Of a stretch of DNA of 55,109 nt, positions 48,901 through 55,109 are shown piece by piece (within the stretch, counting starts at the first letter, position 1; each line of letters begins with the position of its first letter). The notes under the pieces were generated by a model. It made no database searches. It had not been told where the DNA came from and worked only from the letters and a program-made list of their open reading frames with translations. A program made the position numbers and the translations under genes. Source of the DNA: Spirochaetaceae bacterium (GTDB taxonomy: Bacteria > Spirochaetota > Spirochaetia > DSM-27196 > PWMO01). The stretch is from NCBI GenBank assembly GCA_007693325.1, contig REDW01000071.1:1-55109 (forward strand), in the 5' to 3' direction.

Positions 48901-49353
48901 GAAGATCAACCACCGGAGGTCTACCTGGAGTTGGACTACAGCGGCTTCATCCCCGACAACTACATAGACGAGCCGACTGAAAAGATGGAGTTCTACAAGA
49001 AGGTTGCCTCAATCGGGACCGAGACAGAACTTGAGGCGGTGCAGGGCGAGCTGGAAGACCGTTACGGTCCGCTGCCCGAGGAGGTTCATAGTCTGCTGTC
49101 GCTGGCTGAGATTCGCATCATATGCCGCAAACTGTTTATCTCAAGCCTCAAGGAGCGCAGAGGGCACGTTGAGATCGAGTTTTCCAAGCTCGCACTGATC
49201 AGCACCGAGAAGCTGCTGCGCTTGATCGAGAGTTCCGGTGGTAGTGTGCGTCTTGATGCCAGGCGGCCGCAGACGGTGCTGATGGAAACCTCGTCGGTTG
49301 GGCTGAAAGAGAAGTCTGAGTTCATCCGCGGACGGCTATCCTCGCTGGTATGA
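45964..49353 (+). CDS. mfd: Transcription-repair coupling factor Mfd
   Basis: 1130-residue DNA translocase that removes RNA polymerase stalled at lesions and recruits UvrA. Domains in order: UvrB-like N-terminal region, the RNA polymerase interaction domain (FVDLSPGDHVVHVNYGIGRF, about residues 460-480), and the RecG-like motor with Walker A (GDVGYGKTEVALR), DEEQ box (LIIDEEQRFGV), motif VI (QLRGRVGRSER) and the C-terminal TRCF domain. The frame is intact and the length normal. ATG 45964 is used; a TTG at 45949 is also in frame. The start region is tight against the divergent gene. No clear promoter was found; TATATT at 45945 is a weak candidate. Confidence 0.97.
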   Translation: MITLFNKCISDKLRSSDSYRQLIDAVRSADGPIEVVGPRGSFAALIAAKLQQRMSTQALLVTATEQEAESLIRDLSLFGVDALPLPWWQTTPYTPVPTNSPLFGRRVRALTRMLSDPQAVTVCSLRSALAYVPPPDYLGSLERVIRVGQPLDPLETGNTLARIGYRRVPRVSVRGEYTLRGEVLDIFMPGYEHAVRIVFEFDEVEAVRLFDVDSQTSVRTLKEVVLIPTREVIWDQARIEQLKTALAANKAGAQADPLLDDLQTFGSADGEEMWYPLAFAEPGSIVDYLESAALIVLLDSERMVSQEEAVFKEYEALYREQRRERLVPRPQQLLTSLDQIAERAPRRIEFHALSDASTHGISFSWDPPRSYFGNISFFKEELAAYEKAGYRIFIFADTDAQTHRLEHLLSEFPVSVVPDSISGGFSIPDLRIVVIQENEIFGRRKRVPRSVKHAESAAIDTFVDLSPGDHVVHVNYGIGRFLGIRRIAAAGNERDYIHLEYANSEFIYIPIEQVNLIQRYIGHGGAAPRLDTIGGKGWENRKSKVQQSVEDLAERLITLYSRRKRAQGFAFPPDSEWQLDFEASFPYEETEDQLRCIDDVKADMERPLPMDRMICGDVGYGKTEVALRAAFKAVMAGKQVAFLAPTTILVEQHWENLVERLQSFPVRVAMLSRFVSRSEQKKILASIAGGEFDIVIGTHRLLQKDVLFKQLGLLIIDEEQRFGVKDKERLKELRTSVDCLTLTATPIPRTLHMSLLKIRDMSILNTPPHNRRPIETHIEAFSQEKVAEAVRREIGRGGQVFYLHNRVETLGEVQLFLRRLLPEALIESAHGQLSGAQLEDVMHRFIHGAFQVLVSTTIIENGIDIPNVNTIIIDRADIYGIAQLYQLRGRVGRSERAAYAWLFYPDRRALSEIAMKRLQIISDYTELGSGFKIALKDLEVRGAGNLLGRQQSGDILSVGFDLYIKLLDEAIRKLDREQREDQPPEVYLELDYSGFIPDNYIDEPTEKMEFYKKVASIGTETELEAVQGELEDRYGPLPEEVHSLLSLAEIRIICRKLFISSLKERRGHVEIEFSKLALISTEKLLRLIESSGGSVRLDARRPQTVLMETSSVGLKEKSEFIRGRLSSLV

Positions 49354-49369
49354 TATTTGCGGTCTGCTA

Positions 49370-49378
49370 TGCTATAAT
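49370..49378 (+). promoter_or_regulatory. Extended -10 element before ptsP
   Basis: TGCTATAAT: a perfect TATAAT (49373-49378) with the extended -10 TGn. No good -35 stands 17 bases upstream. It lies between the mfd stop and the ptsP start. Confidence 0.45.
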
Positions 49379-49396
49379 GCCGCCCACCGGTTGCGT

Positions 49397-51649
49397 ATGA
49401 AAAAGAACAATGTAGAACTCATATGGAGTATCGGCGAACTGTCCGGGCTGTTCGAGAAACGTACCAATATGGGCGGTTTCCTGCAGGACGTTGTCGAAAG
49501 AATCGCACATCACATGGCGTCGGATGTCTGCTCGGTGTACCTCTACGATGAGGAGGCTGATACCCTGGTGCTAAGGGCTACTTACGGGTTGAACCGTGAG
49601 TTGGTCGGCCAGGTCCAGCTGCGGCTGGGTGAAGGTATCAGCGGCAGCGCGCTCAAGGAGCTGAGACCGATCCGCGAAGCTCGCGCCAGCAGAAGTCCAC
49701 GTTTCAAACCGATTCCCAACCTGGGGGAAGAGCGCTACGAATCATTTCTGGCAGTACCGATAAAGCGCGGCTTGAACCGCATTGGCGTCATGGTACTGCA
49801 GCATCAGCGTCCAGACTTTTTCGATGTCCAGGACGCGCGCGCGATCCAGGCAATTGCCAGTCAGCTGGCAGCTACACTGGAAAACGTTGAGATACTGATG
49901 GAGATCCACGGCAGCCGCGCCCAGCCGGGTGAAGTTACGCGAGAGGCCGAACCGCGGGTGTTCTCCGGCAGACCGCTGTCGGAGGGTATCGCGTTTGGAG
50001 GCTCGGTCAGCTTTGGTCAGCGGACCGAGTTGATCCACGCAGAGCATGCTGCGGGCAGCGATGTCGAACACGGCTTGGAGCGCTTTCGCGCTGCGTTGCG
50101 TAGCGCCCAGGAGCAACTCGAGACGTTACAGGTGGAAATTGAAGATGACTTTGCCGACGTAGCGTCATTGATTTTCAACTCACATCTGCTGATGCTCAAG
50201 GACGACGAGTTTTCCGGAGCAATGACACGCGAGATCGAGAACGGAGTGTCTCCGGAGCAAGCGGTTATCACGGTTGTGAATCGCTACGTAACGCTCTTCT
50301 CGCAGAGCAAGAACTCGCGCGTTCAGGAGAAGACGCAGGACGTCAAAGACCTGGGGCACCGCCTGGTACGTAATCTCAGCGGTGACGCGGATGTAGAGGG
50401 TGATTATCGTGATCAGGTGCTGCTGGCCACTGAGCTCTATCCTTCAGAGCTGGTCAAGATTGCCGCACAACAGCCCGAAGGGCTCATCCTGCAGGACGGC
50501 GGCGTAACCGCGCATATTGCAGTGCTGGCACGATCGATGGCGCTGCCGGTGGTACTGTGCCGCGACGACAGGCTGTTCTCGCAGCCCGACGGCACGCGTC
50601 TGCTGATCGACGCTTTCGAAGGCACCATCTACGTGAAGCCCGAAGCGGATGTTGTTGAACGTTACCGCGAAAACCTCGAGGCAGCCAAGAAGACGCCCGC
50701 CGCGGATATCCCCGAGATTACGGTGTCCCTGGACAAGGAACGCATCCAGCTGCTGGCAAATATCAACATATTTCACGATGCGCGCGCTGCGCAGGCTAAC
50801 AAGGCCGAGGGGATCGGCCTTTATCGCAGCGAGTTTCCGTTTATCGTGCAAAACACCTTTCCCAGTGAAGAAGAGCAGTACCGCATCTACCGCCAGGTCA
50901 TCACATCGATGGATGGCAAACCGGTTACCATGCGCACGCTCGATGTAGGTGGCGACAAGATACTGCCGCATACCGAGCTGCGCGAGACCAACCCGTTCCT
51001 CGGCTTTCGCGGGATACGTTTCTGTCTGGCGCACCCGGACATATTCCGCGACCAGTTGCGTGCGCTGCTGCGCGCCGGAGAAGGCGCGGATCTGCGGCTG
51101 ATGCTGCCGATGATTTCCTCGGTTGATGAGTTTGATAGCGCGCTCGAGATCCTGAATCAGTGCCGCTCCGAACTGTCACACGAGGGAATCGCGCACAACA
51201 GCCAACCGCAGCTGGGAGCGATGATTGAACTGCCGAGCGCGGTGGAGATGGTTCATGCGCTCTCCAGAAAGGCGGCCTTTCTCTCGATCGGCAGTAACGA
51301 TCTGGTCATGTACATGCTGGGAGTCGACCGTGCAAACGAGCGCGTGGGACATATGTATATTCACTATCACCCCGCGGTGCTGCGAGTCCTCAAGCGGGTG
51401 GCAGTTGCCGCGGGACGAGCGCGCTGTCCGCTTTCGATCTGCGGCGACGCTGCGGCCGATGAAAAGATGCTGCCGTTTCTTCTGGGTATCGGGCTGCGAG
51501 TTCTCAGCGTTGAGCCGCGGCAGCTGCCGCGGCTCAAGCAGCAGGTGACGCAGATATCAGTCCGCGATGCTCGTAGCGTGGCGCGCAAGATGCTCGGGTT
51601 CGAGCGGGTGGAGCAGGTCCGTAACTACCTTGAGGCTGACGCTCGGTGA
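49397..51649 (+). CDS. ptsP: GAF-domain phosphoenolpyruvate-protein phosphotransferase PtsP (EI-Ntr)
   Basis: 750-residue enzyme I of a nitrogen-type phosphotransferase system. An N-terminal GAF domain (about residues 15-180) precedes the EI core. The phosphorylated histidine motif is GGVTAHIAVLARS, and the PEP-binding C-domain holds RTLDVGGDK, GFRGIRFCL and the catalytic Cys motif SICGDAA. It passes phosphate to an NPr-like HPr (not in this window). ATG 49397 is chosen over a TTG six bases upstream; the ribosome site is weak. The extended -10 TATAAT at 49373 is the likely promoter. Its stop overlaps the GTG of trmB (GTGA). Confidence 0.93.
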   Translation: MKKNNVELIWSIGELSGLFEKRTNMGGFLQDVVERIAHHMASDVCSVYLYDEEADTLVLRATYGLNRELVGQVQLRLGEGISGSALKELRPIREARASRSPRFKPIPNLGEERYESFLAVPIKRGLNRIGVMVLQHQRPDFFDVQDARAIQAIASQLAATLENVEILMEIHGSRAQPGEVTREAEPRVFSGRPLSEGIAFGGSVSFGQRTELIHAEHAAGSDVEHGLERFRAALRSAQEQLETLQVEIEDDFADVASLIFNSHLLMLKDDEFSGAMTREIENGVSPEQAVITVVNRYVTLFSQSKNSRVQEKTQDVKDLGHRLVRNLSGDADVEGDYRDQVLLATELYPSELVKIAAQQPEGLILQDGGVTAHIAVLARSMALPVVLCRDDRLFSQPDGTRLLIDAFEGTIYVKPEADVVERYRENLEAAKKTPAADIPEITVSLDKERIQLLANINIFHDARAAQANKAEGIGLYRSEFPFIVQNTFPSEEEQYRIYRQVITSMDGKPVTMRTLDVGGDKILPHTELRETNPFLGFRGIRFCLAHPDIFRDQLRALLRAGEGADLRLMLPMISSVDEFDSALEILNQCRSELSHEGIAHNSQPQLGAMIELPSAVEMVHALSRKAAFLSIGSNDLVMYMLGVDRANERVGHMYIHYHPAVLRVLKRVAVAAGRARCPLSICGDAAADEKMLPFLLGIGLRVLSVEPRQLPRLKQQVTQISVRDARSVARKMLGFERVEQVRNYLEADAR

Positions 51650-52344
51650 GTGCAGAAGAACGCGTCTACCGTGCTGCAGGTGAAGTTCGTACGTTCGCGT
51701 TACGACAGGCCAGAATGAGTCCCGCGCAGCGGCGAAATTTTGAGGAGCTGGCGCCGCGCTACTGTGTTCCGTTCCAACAATCCGAAACGGACCTGCGTCT
51801 GGCGTTTCCGCACTACGATCGGCCGTTGATTATCGAGATTGGCTTTGGAATGGGCGAGACAACCGCCGCTATCGCGGCCGCACGGCCGGAGTCCAATTTT
51901 GTGGGGATCGAGGTTTACCGGCCGGGAGTGGGAAAGCTCCTGGGCCGTATTCATGCCGACGGGCTGGAGAATCTGCGCATCATCGTTCACGACGCAGTTG
52001 AAGTGCTGGCAACGATGGTGGCTGATGAACAGATCGACGGGGTTCATGTCTTCTTCCCCGATCCTTGGCCTAAGAAGCGCCATTACAAGCGGCGCCTTAT
52101 TCAACCGGGATTCGTTAACCTGCTGCGCGCTAAACTCAGGCCGGGAGCGTACGTCTACCTCGTAACCGACTGGCAGGATTACGCTGCCCAGATGCTCGAG
52201 GTATTTGAGACCGCCGCTGGCTTCCGCAATCCGTACCGCGGGTTTTGTCCCAGGCAGCCGTGGCGGCCGGAAACGTCGTTCGAGCGCAAGGGGCGTTCAC
52301 AGGCGCACTCCATCCACAACCTGTGGCTGGAGCGCACCGAGTAG
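51646..52344 (+). CDS. trmB: tRNA (guanine-N7-)-methyltransferase TrmB
   Basis: 232-residue class I methyltransferase that makes m7G46 in tRNA. Motif I is EIGFGMGETTAAI, the acidic site is FVGIEVYRPGVG, and the family signature FPDPWPKKRHYKRRL is complete. GTG 51646 overlaps the ptsP stop by four bases, so the two are translationally coupled. It is convergent with the EF-G-like gene (six bases apart, no terminator). No unusual features. Confidence 0.95.
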   Translation: MSAEERVYRAAGEVRTFALRQARMSPAQRRNFEELAPRYCVPFQQSETDLRLAFPHYDRPLIIEIGFGMGETTAAIAAARPESNFVGIEVYRPGVGKLLGRIHADGLENLRIIVHDAVEVLATMVADEQIDGVHVFFPDPWPKKRHYKRRLIQPGFVNLLRAKLRPGAYVYLVTDWQDYAAQMLEVFETAAGFRNPYRGFCPRQPWRPETSFERKGRSQAHSIHNLWLERTE

Positions 52345-52350
52345 CAGCGC

Positions 52351-54426
52351 TCAGGAGTTTTCTTTGTCTGCCTGCGCGGCCTTGATCACGTCGTCGGCAA
52401 TTTTCCCCGAAATCGGGCTGTAATGGTCGAAACTCATCTCAAAACTGCCGGTACCCGAGGTGATCGAGCGCAGATCGATCGAGTAGCGCATCAGTTCCGA
52501 CTGTGGTACCTGCGCCTGGATCGAGATGATACCGCCACCAAGCGCTTCTTGACCCAATACGCGACCACGTCTGCTGGTCAGATCCGAAAGCACATCGCCG
52601 AGATACTGTTCTTCGATGAATACTTCCAAATTCATCACCGGTTCCAGCAGAGTGGCGCCGGCTTTGGCAACGGCGTCCTTCAACGCGCCTTTGGCCGCCA
52701 GTTTGAAGGCCATTTCCGAGGAGTCTACCGAGTGCTCTTTGCCGTCGAGCAGTTCGGTCCCGATGTCCACTGCCGGATAGCCGGCAACGAAGCCTTCGCT
52801 CATTGCCTCGTGCAGCCCCTTCTCGATACCGGGTATGTAGCCTTTGGAGACCGCCATGCCGCGGATCATGTTATCGAACTGGTACTGCTGTCCGCGCTCG
52901 AGCGGCCGAATCTTGATTGAAACCTCGCCAAACTGTCCGTGTCCGCCGGACTGCTTCTTGTGACGGTAGGTTGCCTCGGCCGGCTTGGTGATGGTCTCGC
53001 GATAAGCAACCTTTGGGATCCGGGTGTTTACTTCGATCTTCTGGTGCTCACGGATCTTGTCCAGAATCATGTTGATGTGAAGCTCTCCCATGCCCGAGAC
53101 TACGGTCTCCTTGGTTTCAGGGTTGAACTCAACACGGAAGGTAAGATCCTCTTCGACCACTTTGTGCAGGGCCTCGCCGAGCTTGTCTTCGTCCTTCTTC
53201 TGTGCGCCTTCTATAGCGATTGCATGCACCGGCTGCGGCAGCGCGAGCGGTTTGAACGCAAACTGTTTCTCGGGGGTGCAGAAACTGTCGTTGGTGCGTG
53301 CAGACGCTATTTTGGCCAGGATACCGATGTCGCCGGCACACAACTGGTTGACCTCTTCGAGCTTCTTGCCCTGCGCGATGTAAAACTTGGAGACCTTCTC
53401 TTTTTTGCCTTCGCGTACGCTGTACAGCTCGGTATCCGATGTCAAGGTTCCGGTAATCAGCTTGACGAACGACAGCTTGCCGGAGAACTGGTCGATACTG
53501 GTCTTGAAGCAGAGCGCCGAGAACGAATTGTCACTGGAGATAGAAATCTTTGATTCGTTACCGTCATTATCCAGGATTGTCTCCTCGACACCAGCAGGTG
53601 AGCGGCAGATACCGGTAACGGCGTTCAGAAACGCCGAAAGCCCTGAAGTCTTCAATGCGGCGCCGCACAGCACAGGTATCAATTTGAGGTCTTGTACACC
53701 GGTTTTGAGTCCGCGCAGAACCTCCTCATCGGTGAGAGACTCTTCTTCGAGGAACTTGGCAACCAGCTCATCGTCGCCCTCGGCCGCAGCCTCGATAAGC
53801 GCGGCGCGGGCCTCGGCCACCTGGTCGGTCATCTCGGCTGGAATATCGGTGGCTTCCTCGGCCGCCCCGTCCTTGAAGAGGTACGCTTTGTTGTCCAGCA
53901 GGCTGACAATCCCGCGGTAGTTGCTACCGGCACCGATTGGTACGGTGAGGGAGACAAAATTGGTGTCGAACTTCTGCGACAGGTCGTCCAGGACGTTTTG
54001 ATAGTCAGCACCTTCGTCATCCATTCGATTGACAAATACTATCCGCGGCAGTCCGCGCGCCACCAGCCGACGCCAGAGTTTGATGGTCTCGATCTGTACA
54101 CCGGCCTTGGCGTTCACCAGGACACAGGCGGTCTCGGCGGTGCGGAATGCTGCTACCACTTCACCAACGAAATCTGAAGACCCGGGAGTATCGAGCAGAT
54201 TGACTTTGACCCCGTTCCAGTCAACGTGCGTAAGGGCGGTGTGAATCGAAATCTTGTTCTCGATTTCCTCATCCGTGTAGTCACTGACGGTTTTGCCTGA
54301 CTCAACGCTCTCCGGTCGCGATATCACTCCGGTCAGAAAGAGCAGATTCTCCACGAACGTGGTTTTACCGGTGTCGCCGTGTCCGGCAACGGCGATGTTG
54401 CGAATCAAATCAGTGGCAATGCTCAT
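52351..54426 (-). CDS. Elongation factor G-like GTPase (divergent EF-G paralogue)
   Basis: 691-residue translational GTPase with all five EF-G domains. The P-loop is GHGDTGKT (residues 15-22), unlike the canonical GHIDAGKT. G3 is DTPGSSDFVGE rather than DTPGHVDF, losing the catalytic histidine position, and G4 is VNRMDDEGADY. Domain IV and V landmarks are present (GHGQFGEVSIKIRP, FVAGYPAVDIGTELLDGKEH). These differences match the EF-G-like (FusA2/EF-G II) group more than primary EF-G, so a role apart from ordinary translocation is likely; some such proteins have weak GTPase. ATG 54426 has AAGGAG eight bases upstream. The frame is open further but contains the promoter. Confidence 0.88.
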   Translation of the reverse strand: MSIATDLIRNIAVAGHGDTGKTTFVENLLFLTGVISRPESVESGKTVSDYTDEEIENKISIHTALTHVDWNGVKVNLLDTPGSSDFVGEVVAAFRTAETACVLVNAKAGVQIETIKLWRRLVARGLPRIVFVNRMDDEGADYQNVLDDLSQKFDTNFVSLTVPIGAGSNYRGIVSLLDNKAYLFKDGAAEEATDIPAEMTDQVAEARAALIEAAAEGDDELVAKFLEEESLTDEEVLRGLKTGVQDLKLIPVLCGAALKTSGLSAFLNAVTGICRSPAGVEETILDNDGNESKISISSDNSFSALCFKTSIDQFSGKLSFVKLITGTLTSDTELYSVREGKKEKVSKFYIAQGKKLEEVNQLCAGDIGILAKIASARTNDSFCTPEKQFAFKPLALPQPVHAIAIEGAQKKDEDKLGEALHKVVEEDLTFRVEFNPETKETVVSGMGELHINMILDKIREHQKIEVNTRIPKVAYRETITKPAEATYRHKKQSGGHGQFGEVSIKIRPLERGQQYQFDNMIRGMAVSKGYIPGIEKGLHEAMSEGFVAGYPAVDIGTELLDGKEHSVDSSEMAFKLAAKGALKDAVAKAGATLLEPVMNLEVFIEEQYLGDVLSDLTSRRGRVLGQEALGGGIISIQAQVPQSELMRYSIDLRSITSGTGSFEMSFDHYSPISGKIADDVIKAAQADKENS

Positions 54427-54501
54427 TATCTTGCTCCTTCGTGGCGTAACCGTGGTGTTGCCGAGGTATTGTCGATGCTGAATGTGCGTCGAATGTCCAC
54501 C

Positions 54502-54530
54502 ACTATAGGGGCGAGATTTGCCGTTGTCAA
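54502..54530 (-). promoter_or_regulatory. Promoter of the EF-G-like gene
   Basis: Minus strand TTGACA (54530-54525), exact 17-base spacer, TATAGT (54507-54502). The leader before ATG 54426 would be about 70 bases. The remaining bases up to 54682 show nothing further that I can support. Confidence 0.7.
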
Positions 54531-54682
54531 GCCAAAACCGAACTGTTACGAACCTTGTGAAAGAAACGCAGATTAACCCGGTATTTGCTGGATTTCTCAA
54601 GCAGCAGCGCATTCGCGGCTGTTTGTATAGCGTAGCAGAGCGTCACTGAGGCTTTGCAATCCAGGATCCCCGAGGTGCTGCA

Positions 54683-55109
54683 ATGAACACATCCGATTCA
54701 TCCGAGGCGCTTGTGTGCTGCAGCGGCCCGCAGCGCACAACGGCGTGCCTGCCGCTGGAGGGCAAGAGCAACGCCGGCGGCCATCGCCCGGGCGGCTTCT
54801 GTCCGCCGTTCTGCCCCAACCCCTGCTGCAGCCTGCACCACCGCGGCGCTGCGCAACAACAGCAGTGGTGGAGCGACCACGGAAGCTATCACACCAGAAT
54901 ACGCGGGCCGGTGCCGCGCTATCGCTGCCGCCGCTGCCGCCGGTGTTTCTCTTCTCAGACGTTCAGCACCGGCTACTACCTCAAAGTCGAGCTGCCGCTG
55001 CCGCTGATGTACCACACTCTGGTCGGCGGGATGAGCCTCAGAGCGATCAGCCGCACCCTCGGCTGCTCCATGGGTAGCGTTCTCAACCGACTGGCCAGGC
55101 TGTCGCGGC
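54683..55109 (+). CDS. Transposase-like zinc-ribbon/HTH protein, 3' end cut by the window
   Basis: The frame from ATG 54683 stays open to the end of the window (142 codons). GAGG lies seven bases upstream. The N-terminal half is Cys/His-rich (FCPPFCPNPCCSLHH), as in an IS1-like zinc ribbon, and the next part (YRCRRCRRCFSSQTFSTGY) is another Cys cluster followed by LVGGMSLRAISRTLGCSMGS, a helix-turn-helix pattern. This resembles the DNA-binding front half of IS1/ISL3-type or IS1595-like transposases. The catalytic domain would lie beyond the window, so no element ends can be drawn. A host regulator with the same fold is the alternative. Confidence 0.6.
   Translation, partial: MNTSDSSEALVCCSGPQRTTACLPLEGKSNAGGHRPGGFCPPFCPNPCCSLHHRGAAQQQQWWSDHGSYHTRIRGPVPRYRCRRCRRCFSSQTFSTGYYLKVELPLPLMYHTLVGGMSLRAISRTLGCSMGSVLNRLARLSR

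Overview
The window is one gene-dense chromosomal stretch with high GC and strongly GC-biased third codon positions. It most likely comes from a free-living spirochaete of the Spirochaetaceae. This rests on several lineage-typical items: the TIGR03545/TIGR03546 pair, a spirochaete-style beta-barrel/FecR/lipoprotein operon, a PilZ protein beside a secreted spirochaete-type protein, a double-headed acyl-CoA dehydratase activase, and a K+-dependent membrane pyrophosphatase. The genus is not determined. TatA/TatC, signal peptides, a lipobox and beta-barrel candidates show a diderm envelope. The corrinoid, activase and pyrophosphatase genes point to anaerobic energy-saving metabolism. No CRISPR, prophage or rRNA was found, and no interval longer than 300 bases lacks a gene.

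Layout. 1-55 is the 3' part of tRNA-Pro(CGG). 171-7284 holds a degenerate LysM/M23 (NlpD-like) protein, a sigma-70 factor, a TPR-GAF-GGDEF protein, an MTH1-like Nudix hydrolase, the ion-pumping pyrophosphatase and a small unknown. 7248-12566 (minus) carries dus, TIGR03546, TIGR03545 and an SppA-type protease. 12621-15504 has a copZ-csoR unit with a recognisable CsoR box, two YlbF-family proteins ending in Cys-x-Cys tails, tatA-tatC and a small thioredoxin under a promoter overlapped by an inverted repeat. 15703-20019 is the activase. 20067-23297 (minus) carries an outer-membrane protein, a class II photolyase and a Gfo/Idh/MocA oxidoreductase. 23410-27254 is a compact type III polyketide synthase cluster (FAD monooxygenase, UbiE-like methyltransferase, PKS, second methyltransferase), probably for a phenolic or quinone lipid. 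27256-31508 contains a TPR protein and a four-gene envelope operon.

31518-38322 is the most distinctive block. A strong promoter drives a UroD-fold methyltransferase, an unrecognised 53-residue protein, a corrinoid protein, an MtrH-like methyltransferase, a ROK regulator, a RACE-type corrinoid activator and a methionine-synthase-activation-like protein. Together these look like a methyl-transfer system of unknown substrate: the first methyltransferase demethylates a substrate onto the corrinoid, MtrH passes the methyl group to tetrahydrofolate, and the last two proteins repair oxidised corrinoid. The M18 aminopeptidase, TypA/BipA and a degenerate GAF-kinase follow. The rest is housekeeping (tRNA-Asn, a MEMO-system radical SAM protein, PilZ, Mfd, PtsP, TrmB, a divergent EF-G), ending in a truncated transposase-like gene.

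Regulation. Many starts lie behind near-consensus sigma-70 promoters with 17-base spacers. Several minus-strand genes have no ribosome binding site and a -10 element only 6 to 8 bases before the start codon, which suggests leaderless transcripts. All functions are inferred from motifs read by eye; no database search was run.
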